Shown piece by piece: positions 1 to 9,939 of a stretch of DNA of 64,000 bases. The notes beneath the pieces were generated by a model that saw nothing but the letters and a program-made list of their open reading frames with translations, was not told where the DNA came from and searched no databases. The position numbers were made by a program, and so were the translations under genes. The stretch's first letter is position 1; the number at the start of each line of letters is the position of its first letter. The stretch is taken from assembly GCF_002278075.1 (NCBI RefSeq), contig NZ_CP022991.1:600982-664981 (forward strand). Direction: 5' to 3'. The stretch is from Paraburkholderia aromaticivorans (lineage in GTDB: Bacteria; Pseudomonadota; Gammaproteobacteria; Burkholderiales; Burkholderiaceae).

Positions 1-610
1 CTTCAGGGCTCGCGGCAAATGAAACCGGCTCAACCGTTCCCGCGTGCCGCGCGAACGCGGATTGATGCGCGTCCAGATGCACATCCAGCGGTTTGCCGCG
101 GGTTTTGCCGAGCGAATGCACCTGAGCCGAGCCGCTTTCGCAGAACACCGCGTCCGCGCTGTCATAACCCTCCGGCGTCGCGGCGATCACGAGCGCCGTG
201 CGATCCGCCGGTGTAATGCGCGTGCGCTCCGTCTCGATCACCGGAGTCGCACACGCAGCATTCGCGCACATGTGCATGACTTTGAGCCAGCCACGCAACA
301 GCGCGATATGCGAATCGCGTGTCAACATGGCGCGCGTATCGCGGCCCAGCGCGACGATATTGCCGCTCTCGTCCTGAATCTGTACGACGCCATTCCCCGA
401 ACTCTCGACGATGTCGTCCTGCGAAAAACGCTGACCTGTCTGCGCCGAGTACACGCTCGTCGCGTGAATCGCCGTGACGAGGGTGTCGGCACGTACTAGC
501 GTCCAGTCCGCCTGTGCGTTCGCATACGAAGCGATGGCGAAGAGGCCTAGCGGCGCGAGCCGCAGCGGACCTCGCAAACTATTTCTGCCGAATGGTACGG
601 AGTTCTTCAT
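1..610 (-). CDS. FecR-like exported protein (3' end outside window)
   Basis: This minus-strand reading frame stays open to the left edge, so the C-terminus is missing. It starts at ATG 610 (an in-frame ATG at 619 is also possible). The N-terminus looks like a signal peptide ending near residue 30 (ANA-QADW), followed by a FecR-type segment: a VRADTLVTAIHATS strand region, then GNIVALGRDTRAMLT and LLRGWLKVMH. FecR-domain proteins act in the envelope. It is divergent from tssB, a position often filled in Burkholderia T6SS loci by FecR/CHASE2/kinase genes, so it may be a T6SS regulatory or envelope accessory gene. The family call rests on pattern; the T6SS role is inference from position. Confidence 0.6.
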   Translation of the reverse strand, partial: MKNSVPFGRNSLRGPLRLAPLGLFAIASYANAQADWTLVRADTLVTAIHATSVYSAQTGQRFSQDDIVESSGNGVVQIQDESGNIVALGRDTRAMLTRDSHIALLRGWLKVMHMCANAACATPVIETERTRITPADRTALVIAATPEGYDSADAVFCESGSAQVHSLGKTRGKPLDVHLDAHQSAFARHAGTVEPVSFAASPE

Positions 611-936
611 GGCATGCATTGCAGGGAATTCACTGTCTGTTAAGGCGCCGGTACTCACAGAACAGCCAGCCCTCCATCTTTATTCCATCGCATGCGACTG
701 CCTATTTCCCGGAATATTCGCGGCGTCCCGGCTGTTCTGGTTGGCAGGCACTTATGACGCCGCGCAACACGGTCTCATCCACAACGTTTGAAAAAAGTTG
801 GAATAGATCGCGAGGCTGGGTTGTTTTGTGAGCGTGGACGACGGTCGCGGTACGGGGCAAGTCCATCGCGAACGGGTCGTGTCCAACGGCCGCGTCGAAT
901 CCCTGAAACCCAACGCACCCCAAAAGGAACCAGCGC
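611..936. other. Intergenic region between divergent FecR-like gene and tssB
   Basis: About 325 bases with no convincing gene. Both flanking genes point outward, so promoters for both should lie here. I found no sigma-54 -24/-12 site and no clear sigma-70 pair. An AAGGA ribosome-binding site lies just upstream of the tssB ATG. Confidence 0.5.
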
Positions 937-1458
937 ATGGCAACGAAGCAGAGCAGTCAGAAATTCATTGCACGCAATCGGGCGCCGCGCGTACAGATCG
1001 AGTACGACGTGGAGCTGTACGGCGCGCAGAAGAAAGTGCAAATTCCCTTCGTTATGGGCGTGATGTCGGACCTGTCCGGCGCGAATGGCGGCGATCTGCC
1101 GGCCATCGAACAGCGCAAGGCGCTGGAGATCGACGTCGACAACTTCGACAGCCGCATGCAATCCATGAAGCCGCGCGTGAATTTTCACGTACCCAATACG
1201 CTGACCGGCGACGGCAACCTCGAAGTGGATATCACCTTCGACAGCATGGACGATTTTTCGCCCGCAGCCGTGGCGCGCAAAGTGGATTCGCTCGCGACGC
1301 TGCTCAAAGCTCGCACGCAGCTCGCCAATCTCGGCACCTATCTCGACGGCAAGGGCGGCGCGGAAAAACTGATTGCGCAGGCGCTGAAGGACCCGGCGCT
1401 GCTGCAATCGCTTAGCGCCGCGCCGAAGGCCGCCGGCACCGAACCCGAACAGGAGTAA
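937..1458 (+). CDS. tssB: T6SS contractile sheath small subunit TssB (VipA/ImpB)
   Basis: 173 aa, the normal TssB length. With TssC it forms the contractile sheath around the Hcp tube in the cytoplasm. Family features visible are the N-terminal SQKFIARNRAPRVQIEYDVE segment, the IPFVMGVMSDLSG motif near residue 35, and the VDNFDSRM / PRVNFHVPNTL region in the middle. The start is supported by an AAGGA site 5' of ATG 937. Its stop overlaps the tssC start by one base, so the two are translationally coupled, as expected for proteins needed in a 1:1 complex. Known function of the family; nothing unusual seen. Confidence 0.96.
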   Translation: MATKQSSQKFIARNRAPRVQIEYDVELYGAQKKVQIPFVMGVMSDLSGANGGDLPAIEQRKALEIDVDNFDSRMQSMKPRVNFHVPNTLTGDGNLEVDITFDSMDDFSPAAVARKVDSLATLLKARTQLANLGTYLDGKGGAEKLIAQALKDPALLQSLSAAPKAAGTEPEQE

Positions 1459-2969
1459 TGGCGACCATGGAAAGCCAGAATCAATTCGACCCGGCCATGC
1501 TCGATGCGAACGTCGCATCGGCTGAGTCCAGCGACTTCGCGGCGCTGCTCAGCAAGGAATTCAAGCCGAAGAACGAGCGCGCGAAAGAGGAAGTGGAAGC
1601 GGCAGTGCGCACACTCGCCGAGCAGGTCTTGCAGGACTCGAACATCGTTTCCGATGACGTTACGCAAACCATCAACGCGTATGTCGCCGAAATCGACCGC
1701 AAGCTGAGCGAGCAGTTGAACCGCATCATGCATCACGCGGAATTCCAGAAGCTCGAAGGCGCGTGGCGCGGTTTGCATCACCTCGTGACAAATTCGGAAA
1801 CCGATCCGATGCTCAAGATCCGGGTGCTGAACGTTTCGAAGAAAGAACTCGGCAAGAATCTCAAGCGCTTCAAAGGCGTAGCGTGGGACCAGAGCCCCGT
1901 ATTCAAGCGCGTGTATGAAGAAGAATACGGCCAGTTGGGCGGTGAACCGTACGGGTGCCTGATCGGCGATTACTACTTCGATCACAGTCCGCAGGATGTC
2001 GAACTGTTGCGCGGCATTTCACAGATTGCCGCCGCCTCGCATGCGCCGTTTATTTCGGCGGCGGATTCCACGCTGCTGGGCATGGAGAACTGGAACGAGC
2101 TTGCCAATCCGCGCGATCTTTCCATGATCTTCACCACCCCCGATTACGCCGGCTGGCGCTCGCTGCGCGAAACGGACGACGCGCGCTATCTCGCGCTGAC
2201 CATGCCGCGCACGCTGGCACGCTTGCCGTACGGCGCGAAGACTGATCCGGTCGAGGAATTCGACTTCGAGGAAGACACCGAAAGCGCGGATTCGTCGAAA
2301 TACACGTGGCAAAACGCCGCGTATTCGATGGCGGTGAATATCAACCGTTCGTTCAAGCAGTATGGCTGGTGCACGCGCATTCGTGGCGTGGAGTCGGGCG
2401 GCGCGGTGGAAAGCCTGCCGGTGCATACGTTCCCAAGCGACGACGGCGGCGTGGACGTGAAGTGCCCGACTGAAATCGCCATTACGGATCGCCGCTCGGC
2501 GGAACTGGACAAGATGGGTCTGATGCCACTCGTGCATCGCAAGAACTCGGACGTGGCCGCGTTTATCGGCGCTCAGTCGGTGGCGAAACCCGAAGAGTAC
2601 GACGATCCTTCGGCAACCGCGAACTCGAATCTCTCTGCGCGTCTACCCTACATGTTCGCGTGCTGCCGCTTTGCGCATTACCTGAAGTGCATTGTGCGGG
2701 ACAAGATCGGCTCCTTCAGCACGCGCGAGCAGATGGAAAGCTGGCTGTCCAACTGGGTGATGAATTACGTGGACGGCGACCCGGTGAACTCCAGCGAAGA
2801 AACCAAGGCGCGTAAGCCGCTCGCCGCCGCGCAGGTGGTGGTCGAGGAAGTCGAAGGTAATCCCGGCTATTACACGTCGAAGCTTTTCCTCAAGCCGCAC
2901 TACCAACTCGAAGGTCTAACGGTTTCGCTGCGTCTCGTTTCGCGGCTGCCGTCTGCACGCGCGGCTTAA
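1458..2969 (+). CDS. tssC: T6SS contractile sheath large subunit TssC (VipB/ImpC)
   Basis: 503 aa, full length for TssC. Family landmarks include the WRGLHHLVTNSE segment (near residue 95), the LIGDYYFDHSP motif (about 165-175), a long EVKCP/RRSAEL-type middle region, and a C-terminal LEGLTVSLRLVSRLP tail. It polymerises with TssB into the sheath whose contraction drives the Hcp/VgrG needle. The start used is ATG 1458, overlapping the tssB stop; an in-frame ATG at 1467 is a possible alternative. Confidence 0.96.
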   Translation: MATMESQNQFDPAMLDANVASAESSDFAALLSKEFKPKNERAKEEVEAAVRTLAEQVLQDSNIVSDDVTQTINAYVAEIDRKLSEQLNRIMHHAEFQKLEGAWRGLHHLVTNSETDPMLKIRVLNVSKKELGKNLKRFKGVAWDQSPVFKRVYEEEYGQLGGEPYGCLIGDYYFDHSPQDVELLRGISQIAAASHAPFISAADSTLLGMENWNELANPRDLSMIFTTPDYAGWRSLRETDDARYLALTMPRTLARLPYGAKTDPVEEFDFEEDTESADSSKYTWQNAAYSMAVNINRSFKQYGWCTRIRGVESGGAVESLPVHTFPSDDGGVDVKCPTEIAITDRRSAELDKMGLMPLVHRKNSDVAAFIGAQSVAKPEEYDDPSATANSNLSARLPYMFACCRFAHYLKCIVRDKIGSFSTREQMESWLSNWVMNYVDGDPVNSSEETKARKPLAAAQVVVEEVEGNPGYYTSKLFLKPHYQLEGLTVSLRLVSRLPSARAA

Positions 2970-3051
2970 GTATTCCGGCCGACGCACAGCGCGCCGGCCC
3001 CCTTGTTCGCCGACCCGGCGAGTACTTTGATTAGCAAAGATGGAGGTCAAT

Positions 3052-3555
3052 ATGGCATTCGACATGCACCTGAAATTCGGTTCTGGTTCAGTCACGATCC
3101 AGGGCGCGTCCAATCACTCGAAGCACAAGAACGAAGTCCCGATCATCGCGTGGTCGTGGGGCGTGAGCAATACCGGCAACCTGCACACAGGCGCTGGTTA
3201 CGCGTCGGGCGGCAAGGCCAACATCCAGGACATCACCATCACCAAATACGTGGACAGCTGCTCCAACGCAATTCTCAACGCGTGCTGCACCGGCGCGCGC
3301 CTCGACACCGCGTACCTGTACGTCACGAACGCAACGGGGCAGCAGACCGACTTCGTGACGATCGAGCTAAGCGAAGGTGTGCTGATCACGTCGGTGAACA
3401 CCGGCGGCAGTGGTGGCGACGAACGTCTGACTGAAAACATCACGCTCCATTTCGGCAAGTTCAAGTATTCGTTCCAGCCGCAGGACGACGAGGGTAAAGC
3501 GAGCGGCGGCACGAAGGACTTCACGTTCGATATCCAGCAGGTCGCGAAGCAGTAA
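3052..3555 (+). CDS. hcp: Hcp (TssD), T6SS inner tube protein
   Basis: 167 aa from ATG 3052, the usual Hcp size. The ATG at 3040 is rejected because GGAGG (3041-3045) sits at ribosome-binding distance from 3052. The sequence begins MAFDMHLKFG and has the PIIAWSWGVSN, GKANIQDITITKYVD and C-terminal KFTFDIQ-like elements of this family. Hcp hexamers stack into the secreted tube and can carry small effectors inside the ring. It follows tssC by 82 bases and precedes tssE after a 134-base gap holding possible hairpins, which could allow higher hcp expression than the downstream genes. Confidence 0.95.
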   Translation: MAFDMHLKFGSGSVTIQGASNHSKHKNEVPIIAWSWGVSNTGNLHTGAGYASGGKANIQDITITKYVDSCSNAILNACCTGARLDTAYLYVTNATGQQTDFVTIELSEGVLITSVNTGGSGGDERLTENITLHFGKFKYSFQPQDDEGKASGGTKDFTFDIQQVAKQ

Positions 3556-3630
3556 GCAGTTTCGCCTGATGGCCAGCGCGCGCGACACATCGCAATGTTT
3601 TGTGCGACTGGCCGTTGCCGTGCACAGAAT

Positions 3631-3669
3631 GCCGCGCTGCGGCGTTCCGGGTCCGGGCCCGTCACCCGG
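3631..3669 (+). terminator. Possible attenuator hairpins between hcp and tssE
   Basis: Two adjacent inverted repeats: GCCGC-gct-GCGGC (3631-3643) and CCGGGT (3647-3652) with ACCCGG (3664-3669). There is no T-run, so at most this is a partial terminator or mRNA stabiliser after hcp. Structure is seen; function is a guess. Confidence 0.25.
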
Positions 3670-3689
3670 CTTCATTCAGAGAGAACTTC

Positions 3690-4202
3690 ATGGCGGAACT
3701 CACGCCCCAGGAGCGCCTGCAGCCTTCGCTGCTAGACCGGCTGACCGACCTCGCGCCGAACGAACGCGACGAAAGCCGCGAACAGCGCGTAATTACGGCG
3801 GCACGGTTGCGCGAATGCGTAACGCGCGATATCGCTGCGTTGCTCAATTGCACGCGTCAATGGGATGGGGAGCGGCTGGACGAACTCGACGGTCTCGACC
3901 ACGTTCGCAACTCCGTGCTGAATTTCGGCATTTCCGATCTTGCGGGTATGGCGCTGTCGGGCATCGACGCCGGCTTGCTCCAGGAGCGCATTCGCACCGC
4001 GTTGCTCGACTTCGAACCGCGTCTGATCGCCGACACAGTGCAAGTGAGTGTGAGTGCCGACGACTCGCGCATGGACAGCCGCTCGCTGAGTTTTCGTATC
4101 GAGGCGCAGATGTGGGCGCAGCCCATGCCGCTCGGTCTCTATCTGCGCACAGACGTGGATCTCGAAACCGGCGAGTTTCGCGTGTCGCAACATTTCGGCT
4201 GA
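3690..4202 (+). CDS. tssE: T6SS baseplate protein TssE (gp25-like)
   Basis: 170 aa from ATG 3690, which has a GAGAGAA ribosome-binding site. The frame is open upstream to 3600 but that part lacks family resemblance. Family features are the N-terminal QPSLLDRLTD motif, the central RECVTRDIAALLNCTR segment and the VRNSVLNFGISDLAG motif, then the C-terminal strand region ending RVSQHFG. TssE is the baseplate wedge protein related to phage T4 gp25, working with TssF, TssG and TssK. It is followed within six bases by the GTG start of tssF. Confidence 0.94.
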   Translation: MAELTPQERLQPSLLDRLTDLAPNERDESREQRVITAARLRECVTRDIAALLNCTRQWDGERLDELDGLDHVRNSVLNFGISDLAGMALSGIDAGLLQERIRTALLDFEPRLIADTVQVSVSADDSRMDSRSLSFRIEAQMWAQPMPLGLYLRTDVDLETGEFRVSQHFG

Positions 4203-4207
4203 TTATC

Positions 4208-6106
4208 GTGGACCCACGTCTCCTGCGTTATTACAACCGCGAATTGCAGCATGTCCGCGAAATGGGCGCTGAATTTGCACGCGCGCATCCGAAGATTGCC
4301 GGCCGGCTAGGCATGGAAGGCTTCGAATGCGCCGATCCGTATGTCGAGCGCCTGCTCGAAGGCTTCGCGTTTCTCGCCGCGCGGGTGCAATTGAAGATGG
4401 ATGCGCAGTACCCAGTGTTCACCCAGCATTTGCTGGAGATGATCTATCCGCACTACCTCTCGCCGATTCCGTCGATGGCCGTGGTGCACATGCATCCCGA
4501 CGTCACCGAAGATTTGCCGCCCGCCGGTCACGCAGTGGCGCGGCATACGGTGATGCGCAGCCTCACCGGCTTCGGCGAGCGCACCGCATGCGAATACCGC
4601 AGCGCGCACGAAGTGACGCTGTGGCCGCTCGAACTTACCGAGGCGCGTTACTTCGACACGCCCGCAGCGCTGGCCGCAGCAGGTCTCGTGCCGCCGCCGA
4701 ATCGCCAGGTGCGCGCAGGTTTGCGTCTGCGTTTGCGCACGCTGTCCGGTGTGCAGGCAAACATGCTTGCGCTCGACAATTTGACGGTTTATCTCGCGGG
4801 TGCCGACGAATTGCCCAGCCTGATCCACGAACAGTTGTTCGCCAACGGCATGGGCTACACGGTGCGCGCGGCATCGCCACGGGAAGGCGAATTCGTCAGC
4901 CAGCATTACGACGCGAATGCCTTGCGCGCGCTCGGCTTCAGCGAGCACGAAGCGATGCTGCCTTACGGCGACCGTTCGTTCAGCGGCTACCGGCTGTTGC
5001 AGGAATATTTCGCGTGCCCGGAGCGCTTTCGCTTTGTCGAATTCACGGGACTGCGTTCGCTGCTCGCTCGCGCCCAGGGAAACGAGTTCGAAATCGTGGT
5101 GTGGCTCGATCGCAGCGTGACACGTCTGCACAATTCAATCGACGCTGGCAATTTCAGGCTGTTCTGCACGCCCGCCGTGAACCTGTTCGAACGCCGCGCG
5201 GACCGCATTCATCTGCAGCAGGGCACGACTGAGTATCACGTGCTCGGCGACCGTACACGTCCGATGGATTTCGAAGTGCACAGCGTGCTCGACGTGCAGG
5301 GCTACGGCGACCGTCAAGAACCGGAGCAGGCTTTTCTGCCTTTTTACAGCGGCAACTCGCGTACATGGCATGGCGGTCAGGCCGCGTTCTACACGCTGCG
5401 ACGCGAACCGCGCTTATTGTCGACTCGCCAGAAAGAGAAGGGTGCGCGTTCGAGTTATGTCGGCAGTGAAACGTTTATCGCGCTGGTGGATGCGAACGAC
5501 GCGCCGTACTCCACCGCGCTGCGTCAACTCGGCTTGCGTGTGTTGTGCACCAACCGCGATCTGCCGTTGCACATGCCGGTGGGCAAGTCTTACACCGACT
5601 TCACGCTCGACACCGACGCGCCGGTCGCGTCCATTCGCTGCGTCGCGGGCCCGACCCGGCCGCGCGCACCCACCGCGAGCGGCGACACCGCGTGGCGGCT
5701 CATCAGCCATCTGCAACTGAATTATCTGTCTTTGCTCGACGAAGATGGCGAGAACAACGAAAGCGGCGCGGGCGCGTTGCGTGAAATGCTCAGCCTCTAT
5801 CACGACGAGTTCGACGCGGCGGTGCGGCGGCAGATCGAAGGCATCAAGCACGTGGTTGCCAAACCGGCGACGCGTCGCCTGCCTGTGCCCGGACCAATCA
5901 CGTATGGCCGCGGGCTAGAAATCACGCTGACTTGCGCGGACGCCGCATTCGAGGGAAGCAGTGCGTTTCTGCTTGGCTCGGTATTGCAGCATTTTTTTGC
6001 GCGCTACGTTTCGCTGAATTCGTTCACCGAAACCGTATTGCGGACCTACGAACGTAACGAGGTAGCGCGATGGCCCGCGACACCCGGCAAACGCCCAATC
6101 CTGTAA
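4208..6106 (+). CDS. tssF: T6SS baseplate protein TssF
   Basis: 632 aa from GTG 4208 (reads MDPRLLRYYNRELQHVREMG, the classic TssF N-terminus). The frame continues open upstream through tssE, but that extension is an antisense-free artefact of high GC. Other landmarks are the GFAFLAARVQLKMDAQYPVF segment (about 50-75), the LLEMIYPHYLSPIPSM segment after it, and the C-terminal GRGLEITLTCADAAFEG and LNSFTETVLRT segments. TssF and TssG form the baseplate wedge core. The end overlaps tssG by 37 bases. Confidence 0.94.
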   Translation: MDPRLLRYYNRELQHVREMGAEFARAHPKIAGRLGMEGFECADPYVERLLEGFAFLAARVQLKMDAQYPVFTQHLLEMIYPHYLSPIPSMAVVHMHPDVTEDLPPAGHAVARHTVMRSLTGFGERTACEYRSAHEVTLWPLELTEARYFDTPAALAAAGLVPPPNRQVRAGLRLRLRTLSGVQANMLALDNLTVYLAGADELPSLIHEQLFANGMGYTVRAASPREGEFVSQHYDANALRALGFSEHEAMLPYGDRSFSGYRLLQEYFACPERFRFVEFTGLRSLLARAQGNEFEIVVWLDRSVTRLHNSIDAGNFRLFCTPAVNLFERRADRIHLQQGTTEYHVLGDRTRPMDFEVHSVLDVQGYGDRQEPEQAFLPFYSGNSRTWHGGQAAFYTLRREPRLLSTRQKEKGARSSYVGSETFIALVDANDAPYSTALRQLGLRVLCTNRDLPLHMPVGKSYTDFTLDTDAPVASIRCVAGPTRPRAPTASGDTAWRLISHLQLNYLSLLDEDGENNESGAGALREMLSLYHDEFDAAVRRQIEGIKHVVAKPATRRLPVPGPITYGRGLEITLTCADAAFEGSSAFLLGSVLQHFFARYVSLNSFTETVLRTYERNEVARWPATPGKRPIL

Positions 6107-7110
6107 GGCAGGATGCGGCCGCGCTCGAAGCGGCGCTACGCGACCGGCCGTTCGATTTCGAGTTCTTCGAGGCGATGCGACGGCTTGAATGCGCGTATCC
6201 GGCGCATCCGCGCCTCGGTCATTCGACCAAGCCCGCCGAAGATCCGGTGCGGCTCGCGCATGTCGCCACGCTCGAATTTCCGCCGCGCAGCATCGAGCGC
6301 TTCGAGCCGCGCAAGGCGGGCGACTCGGCTTCGCCGGGGCGGTTGTACGGACTCTTTCTCGGGCTGTTCGGGCCGAATGGTCCGCTGCCGCTGCACCTGA
6401 CCGAGCACGCGGTGGACCGGCAGCGCAACGCGAAAGACTCGACGCTCGTCGCTTTCGCCGACATGTTTCATCACCGCATGCTGAGTCTGTTCTATCGCGC
6501 GTGGGCCGACGCGCAGCCGACGGTGCAGCTCGACCGTCCGGACGAAGATCGTTTTCGCACCTATATCGGCGCGTTGATCGGCATGGCGACGCCGCGGCTC
6601 GAAGAGCGCGATGCGCTGCCCGATCAGTACAAGCGCTTTTTCGCTGGACGGCTGGTGCACCAGGCACGCAATGCTGAGGGATTGAAGGGTTTTCTCGAAC
6701 ACTACTTTGGCGTGCCGGTGAGCGTGATGGAGTTCGTGGTCGGCTGGATGAAGCTGCGGCATGAGGCGCATTTGCGTATGGGCGGCGCAATGGCGCAGAT
6801 GGGCTGCAACGCCACGCTCGGCGCACAGGTGCGAGGCGCGCAGCATCGTTTCAGGCTTCGTATCGGACCGTTGAGTCTGAACGAATTCAACCGTTTTTTA
6901 CCGGGGGGCAGCGCGCTCAAGGAACTCGTGGCTGCCGTGAAGTTATATGTCGGCGGCGAGAAAGGCTGGGACGTGCAGCTCGTATTGAAGAGAGACGACG
7001 TGCCGACGATGCATCTGGGCCAGTCGGGACGCATGGGCTTCAGCACGTGGATGGGCCGCTATCCGAGACCGGCCGACGCCGATGAGGTCGTGCTGACGCC
7101 CGTCGACTGA
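6070..7110 (+). CDS. tssG: T6SS baseplate protein TssG
   Basis: 346 aa, normal length. The N-terminus has the FDFEFFEAMRRLE motif, then an EFPPRSIERFEP segment, the GLFGPNGPLPLHLTEHA motif (about 100-115) and FADMFHHRMLSLFYRAW, all characteristic of TssG (VCA0111-like, gp53-related). The C-terminal part keeps FRLRIGPLSLNEFNRFLPGG. It pairs with TssF in the baseplate wedge. Translation is coupled to tssF through a 37-base overlap. Confidence 0.94.
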   Translation: MARDTRQTPNPVRQDAAALEAALRDRPFDFEFFEAMRRLECAYPAHPRLGHSTKPAEDPVRLAHVATLEFPPRSIERFEPRKAGDSASPGRLYGLFLGLFGPNGPLPLHLTEHAVDRQRNAKDSTLVAFADMFHHRMLSLFYRAWADAQPTVQLDRPDEDRFRTYIGALIGMATPRLEERDALPDQYKRFFAGRLVHQARNAEGLKGFLEHYFGVPVSVMEFVVGWMKLRHEAHLRMGGAMAQMGCNATLGAQVRGAQHRFRLRIGPLSLNEFNRFLPGGSALKELVAAVKLYVGGEKGWDVQLVLKRDDVPTMHLGQSGRMGFSTWMGRYPRPADADEVVLTPVD

Positions 7111-7197
7111 AGCGACGCAAACAGGCAGCGCGACAGCGTTTCCATTTTGAACCGCAGGCCGCCGGATGGCTGCCTCACTTTCTACAGGATTGACATC

Positions 7198-9936
7198 ATG
7201 GCCGAGATCAGCCGCAGCGCCCTGTTTGGCAAGCTTAATGCAGTGGCTTACAGAGGTATTGAAAGCGCCACCGTGTTCTGCAAGCTGCGCGGCAACCCGT
7301 ACGTCGAACTTGCGCACTGGGTGCATCAGATCCTTCAATTGCAGGACTCCGACCTGCATCGCATTGTCAGGCATTTCGACGTGAATCCGGCCAGTCTCGC
7401 GCGCGACGTGACAGCGGCACTTGAGCGTTTGCCGCGCGGCAGCACGACCATTTCTGACCTCTCCGCCGAAGTCGAAGAAGCAGTGGAGCGCGGCTGGGTG
7501 TTCGCCACGCTGATGTTCGGTGAGGCTCAGGTGCGCACAGGCTACTTGCTGGTCGGACTGCTGCGCACGCGCCATTTGCGTCATGCGTTGCATGCGCTCT
7601 CGGCGGAATTTGCCAAAGTAAAGCCGGAAGCGCTTGCTGATGGCTTCGTGAAAATTGTCGCGGGATCGCCGGAAGAACGTCTGCACGCAAGCGACGGGTT
7701 TCGCGTGGATACTGCGGCGCCCGGCGAAGGCAGCGGTGCGATGGCGCCCGCGCAACTAGGCAAGCAACAGGCGCTGCAGCAATTCACAATCGATCTGACC
7801 GCGCAGGCGCGCGACGGCAAGCTCGATCCCATCGTGGGGCGTGACGGCGAGATTCGCCAGGTGGTCGATATTCTGATGCGGCGGCGGCAGAACAATCCGA
7901 TGCTGGTCGGCGAGGCGGGGGTGGGCAAGACGGCGGTGGTGGAGGGTTTCGCGCTGCGCATCGCGCGCGGCGACGTCCCGCCTGCGTTGAAGGACGTGCA
8001 GGTTCGCACGCTCGACATCGGCCTGCTGCAGGCGGGCGCGAGTATGAAGGGTGAATTCGAGAACCGCTTGCGTCAGGTGATCGACGAGGTGCAAGCCTCG
8101 GCGAGGCCTGTGATTCTCTTTATCGACGAAGCGCATACGCTGGTCGGCGCGGGCGGTGCGGCGGGTACTGGCGACGCGGCAAATCTGCTGAAGCCGGCGC
8201 TCGCGCGCGGCAACTTGCGCACAATCGGCGCGACGACATGGGCCGAATACCGCAAGCACATCGAGAAAGATCCGGCGTTGACGCGCCGCTTCCAGACCGT
8301 GCCGTTGGACGAACCCGGCGAAGATAAAGCCGTGCTGATGATGCGCGGTGTGGCAAGCATGATGGAACAACACCATGGAGTGCAGATTCTCGACGAAGCG
8401 CTCGAAGCCGCCGTGAAGCTTTCGCACCGCTATATTCCTGCGCGCCAGTTGCCGGACAAGTCGGTGAGCCTGCTCGACACGGCTTGCGCGCGTGTCGCGA
8501 TCAGCCAGCATGCAGTGCCCGCTGAGATCGACGATACGTTGAAGCGGATCGAGGCGCTGGAGACCGAGCGGCGCATCATCGCGCGCGAGAAGAGCGTGGG
8601 TGTCGATGTGGCCGCACGCGAGGCGCAGGTGGTGGCGTCGCTTGAAACACAACGCGTGCGGCTCGCGCAACGCGAGGTTGCGTGGGCGCAAGAGAAGACG
8701 CTGGTCTCGCAAATTCTCGTGCTGCGTGCACAGCTGCGTGGCGAAGGCGCGCCAGTCGAGGGACCCGGCAGTGAGCTCGAAGTGGCGGCGCAGTCAGCTT
8801 CGGGCATGAGCGACGCGATGCGCGCCGGTGTGCTCACAGAGTTACGGAGCTTGCAGGCGCAGCTGGCCGGTTTGCAAGGCGAAACACCGCTGATTTTGCC
8901 GAACGTCGATTATCAGGCGGTGGCGTCGGTGGTGTCCGACTGGACCGGTATTCCCGTCGGCCGCATGATGCGCAGCGAACTGCGCACGGTGATGAATCTC
9001 GCGAGCCTGATCGGCGAACGCGTGATCGGTCAGGACCACGCGATGGAAGCGATCGCAAAACGCATCCAGACTTCGCGCGCCGGGCTCGACAATCCGGACC
9101 GGCCCATCGGCGTATTCATGCTCGCGGGCACCTCGGGCGTCGGCAAGACAGAGACCGCACTCGCGTTGGCCGAGGCGTTGTATGGCGGTGAGCATAACCT
9201 CATCACTATCAACATGAGCGAGTTTCAGGAGGCGCATACGGTGTCGACGTTGAAGGGCGCGCCGCCGGGCTACGTAGGTTACGGCGAAGGCGGAGTGCTG
9301 ACGGAGGCAGTGCGCCGCAAGCCCTATTCGGTGGTCCTGCTCGATGAAGTCGAAAAAGCGCACCCGGATGTGCACGAAATGTTCTTCCAGGTGTTCGACA
9401 AGGGCGCCATGGAAGACGGCGAGGGCCGCTCCATCAACTTCCGCAACACGCTGATTCTGCTGACCACGAATGTCGGCACCGATCAGATTGCCGGAATGTG
9501 CAAGAACGCCGGCTCGATGCCCGATGCCGACGAACTCGCGCAGTCGCTGCGCGAACCGTTGCTCGATGTCTTTCCGCCCGCGCTGCTCGGGCGGCTGGTG
9601 ACCATTCCGTATTTTCCGTTGAGCGGCGAGATGCTCGCACGAATCGTTACGTTGCAGTTGAACCGTATCAGGCGGCGCGTGGAAGAACGCTACCGCGTGC
9701 CGTTCGATTATGACGACGCGGTCGTGAAGCTGGTGGCGAGCCGCTGCACCGAAAGCGAATCGGGCGGACGCATGATCGATGCGATTCTCACCAACACCAT
9801 GTTGCCGGCGATAAGCCGGGAATTTCTCGCGCGCATGATCGACGGTGTTGCACTCGAACGCGTGCGCGTGAGCGTCGAACACGGCGATTTCGCCTATCGC
9901 TTTGATGAGTGCGCGGTGCAGCCCGAGGAGTATTGA
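7198..9936 (+). CDS. clpV: T6SS sheath-recycling AAA+ ATPase TssH (ClpV)
   Basis: 912 aa from ATG 7198 ([14 protein letters not shown]); the upstream in-frame TTG at 7147 lacks a family match. An N-terminal Clp-N domain binds the sheath. AAA domain 1 has Walker A GEAGVGKT (residues about 238-245) and Walker B-type [11 protein letters not shown] coiled middle domain follows, then AAA domain 2 with Walker A GTSGVGKT (about 644-651) and the pore-loop segment [11 protein letters not shown]. The RMIDAIL segment and the C-terminal D2-small domain are present. ClpV disassembles contracted TssBC sheath for reuse. The stop lies three bases before the glycosyltransferase start. Confidence 0.96.
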   Translation: MAEISRSALFGKLNAVAYRGIESATVFCKLRGNPYVELAHWVHQILQLQDSDLHRIVRHFDVNPASLARDVTAALERLPRGSTTISDLSAEVEEAVERGWVFATLMFGEAQVRTGYLLVGLLRTRHLRHALHALSAEFAKVKPEALADGFVKIVAGSPEERLHASDGFRVDTAAPGEGSGAMAPAQLGKQQALQQFTIDLTAQARDGKLDPIVGRDGEIRQVVDILMRRRQNNPMLVGEAGVGKTAVVEGFALRIARGDVPPALKDVQVRTLDIGLLQAGASMKGEFENRLRQVIDEVQASARPVILFIDEAHTLVGAGGAAGTGDAANLLKPALARGNLRTIGATTWAEYRKHIEKDPALTRRFQTVPLDEPGEDKAVLMMRGVASMMEQHHGVQILDEALEAAVKLSHRYIPARQLPDKSVSLLDTACARVAISQHAVPAEIDDTLKRIEALETERRIIAREKSVGVDVAAREAQVVASLETQRVRLAQREVAWAQEKTLVSQILVLRAQLRGEGAPVEGPGSELEVAAQSASGMSDAMRAGVLTELRSLQAQLAGLQGETPLILPNVDYQAVASVVSDWTGIPVGRMMRSELRTVMNLASLIGERVIGQDHAMEAIAKRIQTSRAGLDNPDRPIGVFMLAGTSGVGKTETALALAEALYGGEHNLITINMSEFQEAHTVSTLKGAPPGYVGYGEGGVLTEAVRRKPYSVVLLDEVEKAHPDVHEMFFQVFDKGAMEDGEGRSINFRNTLILLTTNVGTDQIAGMCKNAGSMPDADELAQSLREPLLDVFPPALLGRLVTIPYFPLSGEMLARIVTLQLNRIRRRVEERYRVPFDYDDAVVKLVASRCTESESGGRMIDAILTNTMLPAISREFLARMIDGVALERVRVSVEHGDFAYRFDECAVQPEEY

Positions 9937-9939
9937 ACG

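Noticed and set aside
3569..4207. N-terminal extension of tssF by about 213 codons
   Set aside because: It covers tssE in another frame; the GTG at 4208 starts the conserved TssF N-terminus.
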